Part shown: piece after piece, positions 1 through 10,245 of the stretch | Layout of the letters: the number at the start of each line of letters is the position of its first letter | Position numbering within the stretch: the first letter of the stretch is position 1 | Source: Haematococcus lacustris | Taxonomy: Eukaryota; Chlorophyta; Chlorophyceae; Chlamydomonadales; Haematococcaceae | DNA length: 64,000 bases | Direction: 5' to 3' | Assembly (NCBI GenBank): GCA_030144725.1 | Contig: JASKMD010000015.1 | Coordinates: forward strand, 8,992,520-9,056,519 | The notes under the pieces: generated by a model | Seen by the model: only the letters and a program-made list of their open reading frames with translations | What the model was told of the DNA's origin: nothing | The model's database searches: none | Program-made: the position numbers and the translations under genes

Positions 1-356
1 GTAGCCCCTCTTCCGTGGCCGACAGTCCGGATATAGAGGCATAGACTAGCTGCCGTGCCCTAAGGGTGTGATGAAGGAGGGTGAGCATGCGGTGTCCTTG
101 TGTGCTAGCCTGGGTACTGAGCCATGTGATTTGTTTGTGCAGCATGCTCCTCGATATGTGGGCGTGTGCCACATCTGTGGACTGGAGACTGTGTCACTCC
201 GGGAAATCAAGGCCGAGACGGCAGTTTCCGCTAAGGCATACTGCGGTTAGCCCATCGCAAGGGCGACCCATCGCCGTCATTAACTCCGTCTAAATCGAAG
301 TGGTTGAGCTGTAATCGCGGTTTCAATAAGTTGCGTAAATATTCTCCGCAGGGTCA
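1..356. other. Window edge, no gene recognised
   Basis: About 350 bases before the first repeat. Only short overlapping open frames are present and none shows a motif, codon bias or splice pattern I can support. It may be the far end of an upstream gene or plain intergenic DNA. Confidence 0.3.
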
Positions 357-620
357 GTGTCTGCGGAGGGTCACAGCCGGCTCATTTCCTAGGCATTTCT
401 GACCCTGCGGAGGGTCACCGCCGGCTCATTTCCTAGGCATTTCTGACCCTGCGGAGGGCCACCGCTGGCTCATTTCCTAGGCATTTCTGACCCTGCGGAG
501 GGTCACAGCCGGCTCATTTCCTAGGCATTTCTGACCCTGCGGAGGGTCACCGCTGGCTCATTTCCTAGGCATTTCTGACCCTGTGGAGGGTCACCGCTGG
601 CTCACTTCCTAGGCATTACT
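357..620. repeat. 44-bp tandem repeat, copy A
   Basis: About six head-to-tail copies of a 44-bp unit that begins GACCCTGCGGAGGGTCACCG and ends CTAGGCATTTCT. Unit starts fall at 401, 445, 489, 533 and 577, with a partial copy before. Copies differ by single bases (CACCGCTGG versus CACAGCCGG). The start of each unit contains a short inverted repeat, GACCCT with AGGGTC, so each can form a small hairpin. Confidence 0.9.
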
Positions 621-1316
621 TGCACATGTCTCAACGTTAACACAACTCGCAACACCTCGCTTAGGCACTACCAAACATACGTCTCCACGCTCAAACACTT
701 CACAACAACTCGCAAAGATATAGCAAAGTACATGTCATCACGTTAAAACACCTTGTACAACCTTGACACACCTCCACAATACACATGTCTCGACATCCAA
801 ACACCCCGCAACACCTCACTACGCTACTCCTTAGCACATGTCTCGATGCACCATCACCCCGCGGCACCTCCCTACAGAAATGCCAAGCAAATGCATTGAT
901 GCACTACCGCCTTGCAACACCTTCATACAAGGTGACAAGTGACAACAACACCACACCAACAATAACACCACCACCACCACACCACCACACCACCTTGGGC
1001 ATGGCATGACTAGAGTAGGCTGGCTGCTACTACTTGAGTGCGCTCCATGCTGCCCACCCAAGCCTGGCCTTTAGGGAGGGGGGAAGTAGACGGGGTGGCG
1101 GACTGGGAGGTGGTGGTGGTGGTGGTACAGGAGAGGGAAGGAGGAAGGGGCCGAAAGGCAGGAGGGTTACCGTCAAACCTTCAACAACAAGGGGTGGGCT
1201 GGCGGTTACTGCCCCATAGCACCCAACTCCTGGCTGCTGGGCCATGCTTGCTATGGGCTAACACCTCTAATCGGGCTGTGCTGGGCTCCAGGCTGGGCTG
1301 GGCTGTTAACCTTCAA
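621..1316. other. Non-coding stretch before GGGGC block
   Basis: A-C-rich, weakly repetitive DNA with recurring ACACCTC/CAACACCTC and ACATGTCTC words, then short GGT and CAC runs. Copy B repeats it almost exactly. The short frames here have no recognisable protein signal. Confidence 0.4.
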
Positions 1317-2892
1317 GCTGGGCTGGGCTGGGCTGGGCTGGGCTGGGCTGGGCTGGGCGGGGCGGGGCGGGGCGGGGCGGGGCGGGGCGGGGCGGGGCTG
1401 GGCGGGCTGGGCTGGGCTGGGCTGGGCTGGGCGGGGCGGGGCGGGGCGGGGCGGGGCGGGGCGGGGCGGGGCGGGGCGGGGCGGGGCGGGGCGGGGCGGG
1501 GCGGGGCGGGGCGGGGCGGGGCGGGGCGGGGCGGGCGGGGCGGGGCGGGGCGGGGCGGGGCGGGGCGGGGCGGGGCGGGGCGGGGCGGGGCGGGGCGGGG
1601 CGGGGCGGGGCGGGGCGGGGCGGGGCGGGGCGGGGCGGGGCGGGCGGGGCGGGGCGGGGCGGGGCGGGGCGGGGCGGGGCGGGGCGGGGCGGGGCGGGGC
1701 GGGGCGGGGCGGGGCGGGGCGGGGCGGGGCGGGGCGGGCGGGGCGGGGCGGGGCGGGGCGGGGCGGGGCGGGGCGGGGCGGGGCGGGGCGGGGCGGGGCG
1801 GGGCGGGGCGGGGCGGGGCGGGGCGGGGCGGGGCGGGGCGGGGCGGGGCGGGGCGGGGCGGGGCGGGGCGGGGCGGGGCGGGGCGGGGCGGGGCGGGGCG
1901 GGGCGGGGCGGGGCGGGGCGGGGCGGGGCGGGGCGGGGCGGGGCGGGGCGGGGCGGGGCGGGGCGGGGCGGGGCGGGGCGGGGCGGGGCGGGGCGGGGCG
2001 GGGCGGGGCGGGGCGGGGCGGGGCGGGGCGGGGCGGGGCGGGGCGGGGCGGGGCGGGGCGGGGCGGGGCGGGGCGGGGCGGGGCGGGGCGGGGCGGGGCG
2101 GGGCGGGGCGGGGCGGGGCGGGGCGGGGCGGGGCGGGGCGGGGCGGGGCGGGGCGGGGCGGGGCGGGGCGGGGCGGGGCGGGGCGGGGCGGGGCGGGGCG
2201 GGGCGGGGCGGGGCGGGGCGGGGCGGGGCGGGGCGGGGCGGGGCGGGGCGGGGCGGGGCGGGGCGGGGCGGGGCGGGGCGGGGCGGGGCGGGGCGGGGCG
2301 GGGCGGGGCGGGGCGGGGCGGGGCGGGGCGGGGCGGGGCGGGGCGGGGCGGGGCGGGGCGGGGCGGGGCGGGGCGGGGCGGGGCGGGGCGGGGCGGGGCG
2401 GGGCGGGGCGGGGCGGGGCGGGGCGGGGCGGGGCGGGGCGGGGCGGGGCGGGGCGGGGCGGGGCGGGGCGGGGCGGGGCGGGGCGGGGCGGGGCGGGGCG
2501 GGGCGGGGCGGGCGGGCGGGGCGGGGCGGGGCGGGGCGGGGCGGGGCGGGGCGGGGCGGGGCGGGGCGGGGCGGGGCGGGGCGGGGCGGGGCGGGGCGGG
2601 GCGGGGCGGGGCGGGGCGGGGCGGGGCGGGGCGGGGCGGGGCGGGGCGGGGCGGGGCGGGGCGGGGCGGGGCGGGGCGGGGCGGGGCGGGGCGGGGCGGG
2701 GCGGGGCGGGGCGGGGCGGGGCGGGGCGGGGCGGGGCGGGGCGGGGCGGGGCGGGGCGGGGCGGGGCGGGGCGGGGCGGGGCGGGGCGGGGCGGGGCGGG
2801 GCGGGGCGGGGCGGGGCGGGGCGGGGCGGGGCGGGGCGGGGCGGGGCGGGGCGGGGCGGGGCGGGGCGGGGCGGGGCGGGGCGGGGCGGGGC
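1317..2892. repeat. (GGGGC)n pentanucleotide block, copy A
   Basis: About 1.57 kb of nearly pure GGGGC units, preceded by about 45 bases of GGGCT units and interrupted by a few GGGC slips (near 1534, 1645, 1737 and 2511). The block is G-rich on the plus strand, so it should form G-quadruplexes. Open frames across it in several frames on both strands (Gly/Arg/Ala and Pro/Arg/Ala) are a product of the repeat, not genes. Confidence 0.97.
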
Positions 2893-3656
2893 CCAGCATG
2901 TCTCTAAACCGGCAGCAGCCCCATCCCCTGCCATTGCATGTGGCCCAGCAGCCAGCCTGATGCCTATTCTCCGCCCTTGGGCTCAGTAGTTACTCTTAAG
3001 AGGGTGCTGCCCAACAACAGCCTCACCTACAATCCTGCCCACTAAGCGTACTCACAGGCAGGTTTTACAGTAGCAGCAGGAGAAGCAACAGCAACAACAA
3101 CGGGTGCAGTAATGGTAGCAGCAATCACAGAAACAGCAGCAACACTAGATGTAAAGCGCACTGGATTTCTCCTGCACCAGGCGATCCGAGCATCCGCTGG
3201 TCCAGCCGGTGGATGTCCCGGCATGGTCTTCCATGGCACACGCCGCAGTTCGCGCGCGCAGCTTGCCGCCGCCGTCTCCGTTACAGGTCCTTTTGCTGGC
3301 TGTCCCTAAACAGCTTTGCACCAGGCGATCCAAACGCTGCATGCCCTCGTCCAGCTGGTCCAGGCTGGCCTCGGCGTCTTAGACAACCCACTGTCTGCGC
3401 CCAGTGCATAGTTCGGGCAGCCGCGTCGGCCAGTCCAGCGGGACAGCTCACGCGGTCAGTACCAGCTGGCTAGGATATTCAGCGCCACTATAAGGCAGCT
3501 GCAGGGCCCTAGCCTATACCGGAAGCCTGCGCGCGGCACGGTATTGGCAAGCCAGGGCCTTGCAAGAAAGAGCGCTACACAAGAAGCTTGTGTCCAAGGA
3601 GTAAGAATGATGTGCCATGCTTGGTCGACGATATCTTGCTCTATCATTACACCAAA
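2893..3656 (+). promoter_or_regulatory. Presumed upstream region of GNAT gene, copy A
   Basis: About 760 bases between the GGGGC block and the GNAT start codon, nearly identical in copy B (11646-12410). It includes AGCAGC/CAACAACAAC-rich and GC-rich parts. No clear TATA box is visible. It is assigned as 5' flank or 5' UTR only by position. Confidence 0.3.
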
Positions 3657-3749
3657 ATGGCCAACAAGCGCGTATCGTACACAGAAGTCCCGCCTTCGTT
3701 CGTTTCTGATGCCGAGCTGAAGCCAGTTGTTTTCATCTCACTTCGGCAA
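3657..3749 (+). pseudogene. Isolated first exon of GNAT gene (copy A)
   Basis: The 31 codons are the same as exon 1 of the intact gene in copy B (12411-12503), beginning MANKRVSYTEVPPSF and ending at the same CAA|GTG splice donor. Five extra bases follow the donor in copy A (GTGGGGTGAAAA against GTGAAAA). About 50 bases further on, at 3802, sequence identity is lost at the LINE junction, which falls inside intron 1. The rest of the gene does not follow in this copy before the gap. It is either a broken paralogue or a LINE-bearing allele. Confidence 0.7.
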
Positions 3750-4366
3750 GTGGGGTGAAAACCCACACGGATTGCAAAAGGGAGCGCGCGTGAGGCTCAC
3801 TGTTGGCACATTTCACCGTTTAAACTCATAGTGTCCCCATATCCCAACAAACCGGAAGCATTGTGTATTGTCCGCTTCCGTGTCCGCCCAATGTCCCGGG
3901 CCCGGGTGTAACGAAGTATATATACCAAAATAGGTACTTCTCGTGCATTGGTATCAGTGGCTTCCAACCATGTGACCTAGTGGTAGAGTGCCCGAGTGGT
4001 GAAGGGGACTGAATAGCATCGTGTAGCCCCATCGTGTAGCTGCGTGTAGCCGTGTCCCCGAAATACAACTTGGTAACCCACATCGAACCCGCAAGTCCTA
4101 GTCATGTAGACACGCTCCCCGTATCCATACTAACGCATCGGCGTGCAAACTAGCCTTTTTGCCCGGAGGCGAGGACTCCCTCCCTCGCGGCCCTCGATAG
4201 TGTGCAACACTTGCACACTAGGCGACGGCATCGCACTGGTGATCGCGCTGAGACCACACCGGGGTGGTCGACGTGCGGTCACCACTGTACTGCGGTGAGA
4301 ACTTGCACGACTTCGCACGACTGCAAGCCAACAGCCCGCTAGCAGCTCACCCGTCTGGCGTGCCCC

Positions 4367-6793
4367 GTGCCCATGTCTGAGGTACACACGGCCGCCCCGA
4401 CTGCGGATGGCTTCACCACAGTGGGCCGAAAAGGCCCCATCAGCTACAGTGCAGCAGCCCGTGCCCGGACAGCGAGCACAGCGCCACAGCAGCGCAATGC
4501 AGCACAGCGCAGTGCACGCCGCCCGGCGGAGGTGCTGACCGCCATAGTCCTGCAGCAGCCCAGCGACACCCTCAAGGCCCTAGCTGCCTCAGTGGTGATG
4601 CGCAAGGCTACCCTCGTCCTCCGTGCTCACCACAGCCCGTCAGACATGGCGGTACTTAGGGAGCAGAACTTCTCAGCTGACCACTGCGCTAAGAGTGCGC
4701 TCATGGGCGCTAACCAGCTGCTCCCCGCTGCTCTGAAACCATTGCAGCAGGCCCGCTGCCCACCCCCCTTCATACAGCGGGCAGCTGATGGCACACCCCT
4801 CCGTGGGTCCGTGCAGGTCACCTTGGAGGGGCCGGCGGACAGCATTGCAGCCGTTCAGCAAGCCCTCCTCCATGACAAAGGGCAATTGGATTGTTGGATG
4901 CCCGCAGTGACAGCCAGCTACCCTTTGCAGCTATGCCGCGGTAGTGGCAAGGACATGCTGGAGTACCATCTCACCAGCATCACGTCAGATCAGTGCATGG
5001 CGCGCACAGCCCCAGCCATGATGCTCCGGCTGCTACAGCAGTATGAAACACAGCTGCATGGGCTGCAGGTGGCGTGGGTGGGGTGGTATGATGCCATCAC
5101 CCACATTATTGAGGGGCGGGTAGATTGCAGTGGCACGGCTCTCCCCTCCGTGACAGCTGACCTGCCCACCGGGTGTGCTGGGCTGGTGGCGCTGACCTGT
5201 GGGGGCAGGCAGGCTCTCAGCCTCCCGGGCAGGGTCACCGTGCCTATCACGGCACCAGAGTTGGGCCTTACCATGCAATTGCAGCGGGCGCGTAGCAGGC
5301 TCACCCTAGCCCAGGCTGCAGCCCAAGCCACTGAGGACCTGCGTCCCTACTCCAACCTAGACCCAACCTACTGCCCCTCCGGCGGACAGGCTGACCCCCT
5401 TTGGACCCACCCCATTGCTGTGGTTCAGGAACCCACCGGCCCGGGCGTGGCCGAGGAGCAGCCCCCCCAGGACCCCCCCTTGCCTGCTGCCCTCATCCCA
5501 GCCTCGGCCCCACCCAGCACCACAACCGTGGAAGGTGGTATGCCTGCAGTGGCCCTGGGCACCCACCCCACCCACCCAGCACCCACCCCACCCTCCCACC
5601 CACCCATGCCGCCAGCCCAAACCTCACCACCCCCCGCCTCCAACTCTGACCAGCCACAGGCCCAGCCCCAGCCCCAGCCCCAGCCCCAGCACCCACCCCC
5701 AGCACCCACCCCCACCGCCCACCACCATAACCCCACCCCTGCGGCAGCCCACCCACTCCCTCATCCCCCCTTGGTCGCCGTGGGGGAGGCAGCTTCCTGC
5801 GGTGTAGCTGCAGCAGACGCCGCGACCCTCCCCACCGATAACCCACTGAGCAGTGCGGCCAATTGGGGGGCACAGCCTGTCACCGACACCACTGCCGCCG
5901 TCACCTCCGCCGCCGCTGGCCCCACCCTGACCCCTGCGCCCTTTGGCAGCCCAGTCTCACAGCAGCAGGACGGGCTGGCAGCTGGGGAGGCACAACCCGC
6001 TACCTACATGCCTTCCAACTCATACGCTTTTGTGGGGCAAGACTGTGACCGCTGTGGCCACCCGGAAAGCGAGCACTCGCCTCCCCTTGGCCTGTGCCCC
6101 GTCCCGGCCCGCACCTCCGGGAGCAGCTCCTATGGGGGCAGCTGTGAGGGTAGCGACAGCGATGAGGGCATGGGAGTGGGAGAGCGCACCAAGCGAGAGC
6201 GTGAGGTTGCGGGCTCCCCCCTCAGTAGCGATGCGGAAGAGGCCACCACCGCAGCGACCACAGCTGCAGAAGGGAAGGGGAAGAAGCAAGGGAACCGGGG
6301 GGGCAAGGGCAAGGGCAAGCGCCGCACTCCCGCCGGGGCAAAGCTTCCCCCGGCCGCGCGGGCAGCGCACCACCTAGACCCCAACCAGGTGCTGAAAGCT
6401 GACCGGGACCCCAACAGCCACATGTTCTATGTGCCAGACAGCCATGTGCGTGAGCCCCGCCACGTGACCCTGGATGGGGTCCACGGCCCTCGCCGGGGCG
6501 AGCAGCCCACCCCCCCAACCACATCAGCAGCAGCAGCCACAGCTCACCAGCAGCAGCGCCAGCCAGCCGCCCAGCCGCCCTCCCCCCCCTCTCTTGCTCC
6601 CCCTACCACCCTCACAAACAGCGGCCTCACGGCTACTGCCAGTGGGGAGATAGAGGGAGCGCCTCTACCCCGCCTCAGCCACCCGCTGGTTGGGATGGGC
6701 ACGGAGGCGGAGGTCATGGTGGTGTGTGACTCAGCAGGTGGGCTTGAGGAGGTAGACCCCCCCCCATCTACCACATGTCACAACCTCGAGTAG
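4367..6793 (+). CDS. LINE ORF1 protein with zinc-knuckle-like motif
   Basis: An 808-residue open frame, with a second in-frame ATG two codons later as an alternative start. It occupies the ORF1 place of an L1-type element, so by family it should be the RNA-binding chaperone of the retrotransposition particle. The first 330 residues look globular. Residues of about 340-510 are Pro/Ala/Gln-rich with QPQPQP runs. At about 560-577 there is a Cys/His cluster, CDRCGHPESEHSPPLGLCP, of the form C-x2-C-x2-P-x2-EH-x7-CP. Lys/Arg-rich stretches (KGKGKKQGNRGGKGKGKRR) follow at about 640-660 and would bind nucleic acid. The end overlaps the ORF2 start by 19 bases in another frame. No canonical RRM is visible to me. 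Confidence 0.75.
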   Translation: MPMSEVHTAAPTADGFTTVGRKGPISYSAAARARTASTAPQQRNAAQRSARRPAEVLTAIVLQQPSDTLKALAASVVMRKATLVLRAHHSPSDMAVLREQNFSADHCAKSALMGANQLLPAALKPLQQARCPPPFIQRAADGTPLRGSVQVTLEGPADSIAAVQQALLHDKGQLDCWMPAVTASYPLQLCRGSGKDMLEYHLTSITSDQCMARTAPAMMLRLLQQYETQLHGLQVAWVGWYDAITHIIEGRVDCSGTALPSVTADLPTGCAGLVALTCGGRQALSLPGRVTVPITAPELGLTMQLQRARSRLTLAQAAAQATEDLRPYSNLDPTYCPSGGQADPLWTHPIAVVQEPTGPGVAEEQPPQDPPLPAALIPASAPPSTTTVEGGMPAVALGTHPTHPAPTPPSHPPMPPAQTSPPPASNSDQPQAQPQPQPQPQHPPPAPTPTAHHHNPTPAAAHPLPHPPLVAVGEAASCGVAAADAATLPTDNPLSSAANWGAQPVTDTTAAVTSAAAGPTLTPAPFGSPVSQQQDGLAAGEAQPATYMPSNSYAFVGQDCDRCGHPESEHSPPLGLCPVPARTSGSSSYGGSCEGSDSDEGMGVGERTKREREVAGSPLSSDAEEATTAATTAAEGKGKKQGNRGGKGKGKRRTPAGAKLPPAARAAHHLDPNQVLKADRDPNSHMFYVPDSHVREPRHVTLDGVHGPRRGEQPTPPTTSAAAATAHQQQRQPAAQPPSPPSLAPPTTLTNSGLTATASGEIEGAPLPRLSHPLVGMGTEAEVMVVCDSAGGLEEVDPPPSTTCHNLE

Positions 6794-8873
6794 CCAGCTT
6801 TGCCCCTGGTAGCCACGCCCCCGGCCTGCGCCTGGCCACCCATAACATTCAGGGCTTTGCCAACCGTGCTTCCAATGCCCAGGGTGTGTGGTCTCAGGGG
6901 TGCACCATCACCCACCGCACCAAAGTGCATGACCTAGTGTATCTGTGGGGGAAGGTCTTGAGGCTGCACGTGGTGTGCGTCCAAGAGACAAAGCTCAGCG
7001 GGGCTAGTAGGGCAGACAGCCACACCAGCCCAGCAGGAGTGGAGGCTAGGATCCAGGCTGCGGCTACTGACCTAGGCATCCCGGGGTACACGTGCTTCTG
7101 GGCCAACAACCCTACAGGGGCTAGCAAGGGTGTAGGAGTCCTAGTGCGCTCTGACCTCCTGCATGCCGGCCAGATCACCATGCACCCTAACAATGTCCAC
7201 CCCGAGTGTGATGGTCGCAGGATTGCTGTTCGCTTGACCTGCTTTGGCCATGCTCTCACGCTCTTGTGCCTGTATATGCCTTGTGAGGGTGCTGGCCAGG
7301 TTAGGTACCTTCAAGAGGTTGTCTGCCCCTGGGTTCAGCATCACTCCCGGCCCAGTAGCCACATAGTGTTGCTGGGGGATATGAACATGGTCTTTCACGG
7401 TGCTAGAGACTGCCTTCCTGGGTGGAATAGGAGCTCCCGTGAGCATCACAACCCGGGAGGTGAAGGCGCTACTGCCCACCGCCAGTCCACCATCGCTGAC
7501 TTCACCGCATCAGTGCCACAAGCCATGAACACCATGCTCACCACTCACAACCTGATAGATTGCTACCGTCATAAGCACCCTACATCCCACACCTTCTCTT
7601 GCTTCCACTATGCACGTTGCCGGTTGCTTGATAGGATCTTCGCCCCTACTGCCCTGCTACATTTTGTAGAGCAATGCCACGTGGACTGTCGCACCGTGTC
7701 AGATCACAGACCAGTAGTCATGCACATTAGGCCGGGAGCAGCCCAGACCCACAAGGGCAACCCCTTCCCTCGCCACCACATCCACTTTCACAAGCATGAC
7801 GTGCTGCTGCAAGAGTTTCAAGGGTGGGCAGCCTCGCAAACTGCTCTAGCCCCTAGGGGTGATGACATCATTCAGTGGTGGCCTAGCTTCAAGGCTGCCC
7901 TAGGCGATATGATCAGGGTGTTGAACACTAAGGCTAGAACTCTGCAGGAGACTCCTGGGACTCATGAGGTTCAAGAAGCTGATAGAGAGTTGGTTGATGC
8001 CATCCAGGCCTTAGAGCTCACAGCAGGTAGCACGGCGCACAGTTTGCAGCGGGTGGTGGAAGCTAAAGCCAAGTATGTGAAGGCCCTTGCAGCCCATTCC
8101 ACGCCTGCTGACCTGAGAGCTAGGTGGCAGTGGTTGCATGAGGGGGAGCGGGCAGCTGCCCATTTCAAGGGCGTGCTTGCTCATGCTAACTCCTCCTTGA
8201 CCGCTGTCCGCACACCTGGGGGGGGGTTAGCCACCACCCCCTCCTCCATTGCCTCAGTCCTGGTAGCCCACTATGCACGCATCTCTGCTGACCCAGTGTG
8301 TGACAGTGAGGCTGTGCAACACGTGTTGACTGCTGTTAGGACGCTTGCCAACCGAGTAGACCACGACTTGGCCAGTCAGGCTGGTGCACCACAAGTGTCA
8401 TGTGAGGAGGTTAGGATGGCTTGCAAGCACATGGCACCAGGTTCTGCCCCAGGCCCTGATGGTCTGCCAGTCAATGTGTGGCGGGTAGGGAGGGGTTGCT
8501 TGCAGCCCCTGCTTGCCCTTCTCTTCACAGCCATAGGCAACACGCACACCATGCCGCACATGTTCACGTGGGGGGCGGTGTGTCCCATCAGCAAATCAGG
8601 GGACGCCACCTCACCAGCCAACTACCGGCCCATCACCTTGTTGAACACTGACTATCGTGTCCTGGCACGGGTGTTGAATGCCCGTTTGGTGGGTGTGCTT
8701 GCTGACAGCATAGGCCCAGAACAGTCAGCTTTCCTGCCTAATAGGCTTATAGGAGACAACATCCATTTCCTGCAGTTGCTCCCGGCGGCCTTGCGCGCGC
8801 AGCAGGGCATGCCAGGGTTGCCTCATGCAGCAGCAGTGGCGTTCATTGACTTTGCCAAAGCTTATGACACCAT
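6775..8873 (+). CDS. LINE ORF2: endonuclease/reverse transcriptase (truncated by gap)
   Basis: Residues 1-699 of a retrotransposon polyprotein that nicks target DNA and copies the element RNA onto it. The endonuclease (about 18-318) shows the exonuclease-endonuclease-phosphatase landmarks: HNIQG (N24), QETKL (E71), LLGDMN (D202, N204), RLLDRIF (D286) and SDHRPV (D310, H311). The reverse transcriptase starts at about 540 with APGPDGLP, then NYRPITLLN and GPEQSAFLPNR, and reaches motif A (FIDFAKAYD) just before the Ns. The catalytic FADD-type motif, thumb and any C-terminal zinc knuckle are lost in the gap. The start ATG lies within the last codons of ORF1, which suggests termination-reinitiation. 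All endonuclease catalytic residues are intact. Confidence 0.92.
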
Positions 8874-9373
8874 NNNNNNNNNNNNNNNNNNNNNNNNNNN
8901 NNNNNNNNNNNNNNNNNNNNNNNNNNNNNNNNNNNNNNNNNNNNNNNNNNNNNNNNNNNNNNNNNNNNNNNNNNNNNNNNNNNNNNNNNNNNNNNNNNNN
9001 NNNNNNNNNNNNNNNNNNNNNNNNNNNNNNNNNNNNNNNNNNNNNNNNNNNNNNNNNNNNNNNNNNNNNNNNNNNNNNNNNNNNNNNNNNNNNNNNNNNN
9101 NNNNNNNNNNNNNNNNNNNNNNNNNNNNNNNNNNNNNNNNNNNNNNNNNNNNNNNNNNNNNNNNNNNNNNNNNNNNNNNNNNNNNNNNNNNNNNNNNNNN
9201 NNNNNNNNNNNNNNNNNNNNNNNNNNNNNNNNNNNNNNNNNNNNNNNNNNNNNNNNNNNNNNNNNNNNNNNNNNNNNNNNNNNNNNNNNNNNNNNNNNNN
9301 NNNNNNNNNNNNNNNNNNNNNNNNNNNNNNNNNNNNNNNNNNNNNNNNNNNNNNNNNNNNNNNNNNNNNNNNN
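8874..9373. other. Assembly gap, 500 Ns
   Basis: Exactly 500 unknown bases, a round number typical of a placeholder of unknown true size. The left edge is inside the LINE reverse transcriptase; the right edge is in the middle of the 44-bp repeat. Frames spanning it are meaningless. Confidence 0.99.
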
Positions 9374-9544
9374 ACCCTGCGGAGGGCCACCGCTGGCTCA
9401 TTTCCTAGGCATTTCTGACCCTGCGGAGGGTCACAGCCGGCTCATTTCCTAGGCATTTCTGACCCTGCGGAGGGTCACCGCTGGCTCATTTCCTAGGCAT
9501 TTCTGACCCTGTGGAGGGTCACCGCTGGCTCACTTCCTAGGCAT
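9374..9544. repeat. 44-bp tandem repeat, copy B (partial)
   Basis: Four visible units of the same 44-bp repeat as at 357-620, in the same order of variants as the last four units of copy A. The left part of the array is in the gap. Confidence 0.88.
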
Positions 9545-10245
9545 TACTTGCACATGTCTCAACGTTAACACAACTCGCAACACCTCGCTTAGGCACTACC
9601 AAACATACGTCTCCACGCTCAAACACTTCACAACAACTCGCAAAGATATAGCAAAGTACATGTCATCACGTTAAAACACCTTGTACAGCCTTGACACACC
9701 TCCACAATACACATGTCTCGACATCCAAACACCCCGCAACACCTCACTACGCTACTCCTTAGCACATGTCTCGATGCACCATCACCCCGCGGCACCTCCC
9801 TACAGAAATGCCAAGCAAATGCATTGATGCACTACCGCCTTGCAACACCTTCATACAAGGTGACAAGTGACAACAACACCACACCAACAATAACACCACC
9901 ACCACCACACCACCACACCACCTTGGGCATGGCATGACTAGAGTAGGCTGGCTGCTACTACTTGAGTGCGCTCCATGCTGCCCACCCAAGCCTGGCCTTT
10001 AGGGAGGGGGGAAGTAGACGGGGTGGCGGACTGGGAGGTGGTGGTGGTGGTGGTACAGGAGAGGGAAGGAGGAAGGGGCCGAAAGGCAGGAGGGTTACCG
10101 TCAAACCTTCAACAACAAGGGGTGGGCTGGCGGTTACTGCCCCATAGCACCCAACTCCTGGCTGCTGGGCCATGCTTGCTATGGGCTAACACCTCTAATC
10201 GGGCTGTGCTGGGCTCCAGGCTGGGCTGGGCTGTTAACCTTCAAG

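Larger units (their letters stand above)
446..3802. repeat. Segmental duplication, copy A
   Basis: This segment is repeated at 9374-12551. The offset is 8928 bases left of the GGGGC block and 8754 right of it; the only large difference is GGGGC block length. In unique sequence I see very few differences: one substitution in the ACCTTGTACAACC stretch near 749, a 5-base insertion near 3750, and one substitution near 3789. Identity ends sharply at 3802, where copy A enters the LINE and copy B continues into the GNAT gene. It is therefore a very young duplication or two haplotypes placed in tandem by the assembler. Confidence 0.9.
3802..8873 (+). mobile_element. L1-like non-LTR retrotransposon (LINE), 3' end lost in gap
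   Basis: The left edge is set by comparison with copy B, which has uninterrupted sequence after GTGAGGCTCACTG. A 5' region of about 565 bases (3802-4366) is followed by ORF1 and ORF2 in the order usual for L1-type elements. ORF2 has an apurinic-type endonuclease followed by reverse transcriptase. The element runs into the N gap in the middle of the reverse transcriptase, so the 3' UTR, poly-A tail and right target-site duplication cannot be seen. Both visible ORFs are free of stops, so the insertion is recent. Confidence 0.85.

Noticed and set aside
357..620. CRISPR-like array
   Set aside because: Units are contiguous with no unique spacers. This is a 44-bp tandem repeat in a eukaryotic genome.
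1038..2960. Long open frames (up to 640 codons) rich in Gly/Arg/Ala or Pro/Arg/Ala
   Set aside because: They lie in the GGGGC block, are open in several frames and on both strands, and exist only because the pentamer lacks stop codons. The same holds for 9966-11714.
3965..4020. tRNA-Ser-like stretch (GCCCGAGTGGTGAAGGGGAC) near the LINE 5' end
   Set aside because: Only an A-box-like resemblance. I could not form an acceptor stem, and no B box is found at the right distance on this strand.
8725..9418. Frames crossing the N block
   Set aside because: They consist mainly of unknown bases and have no support.
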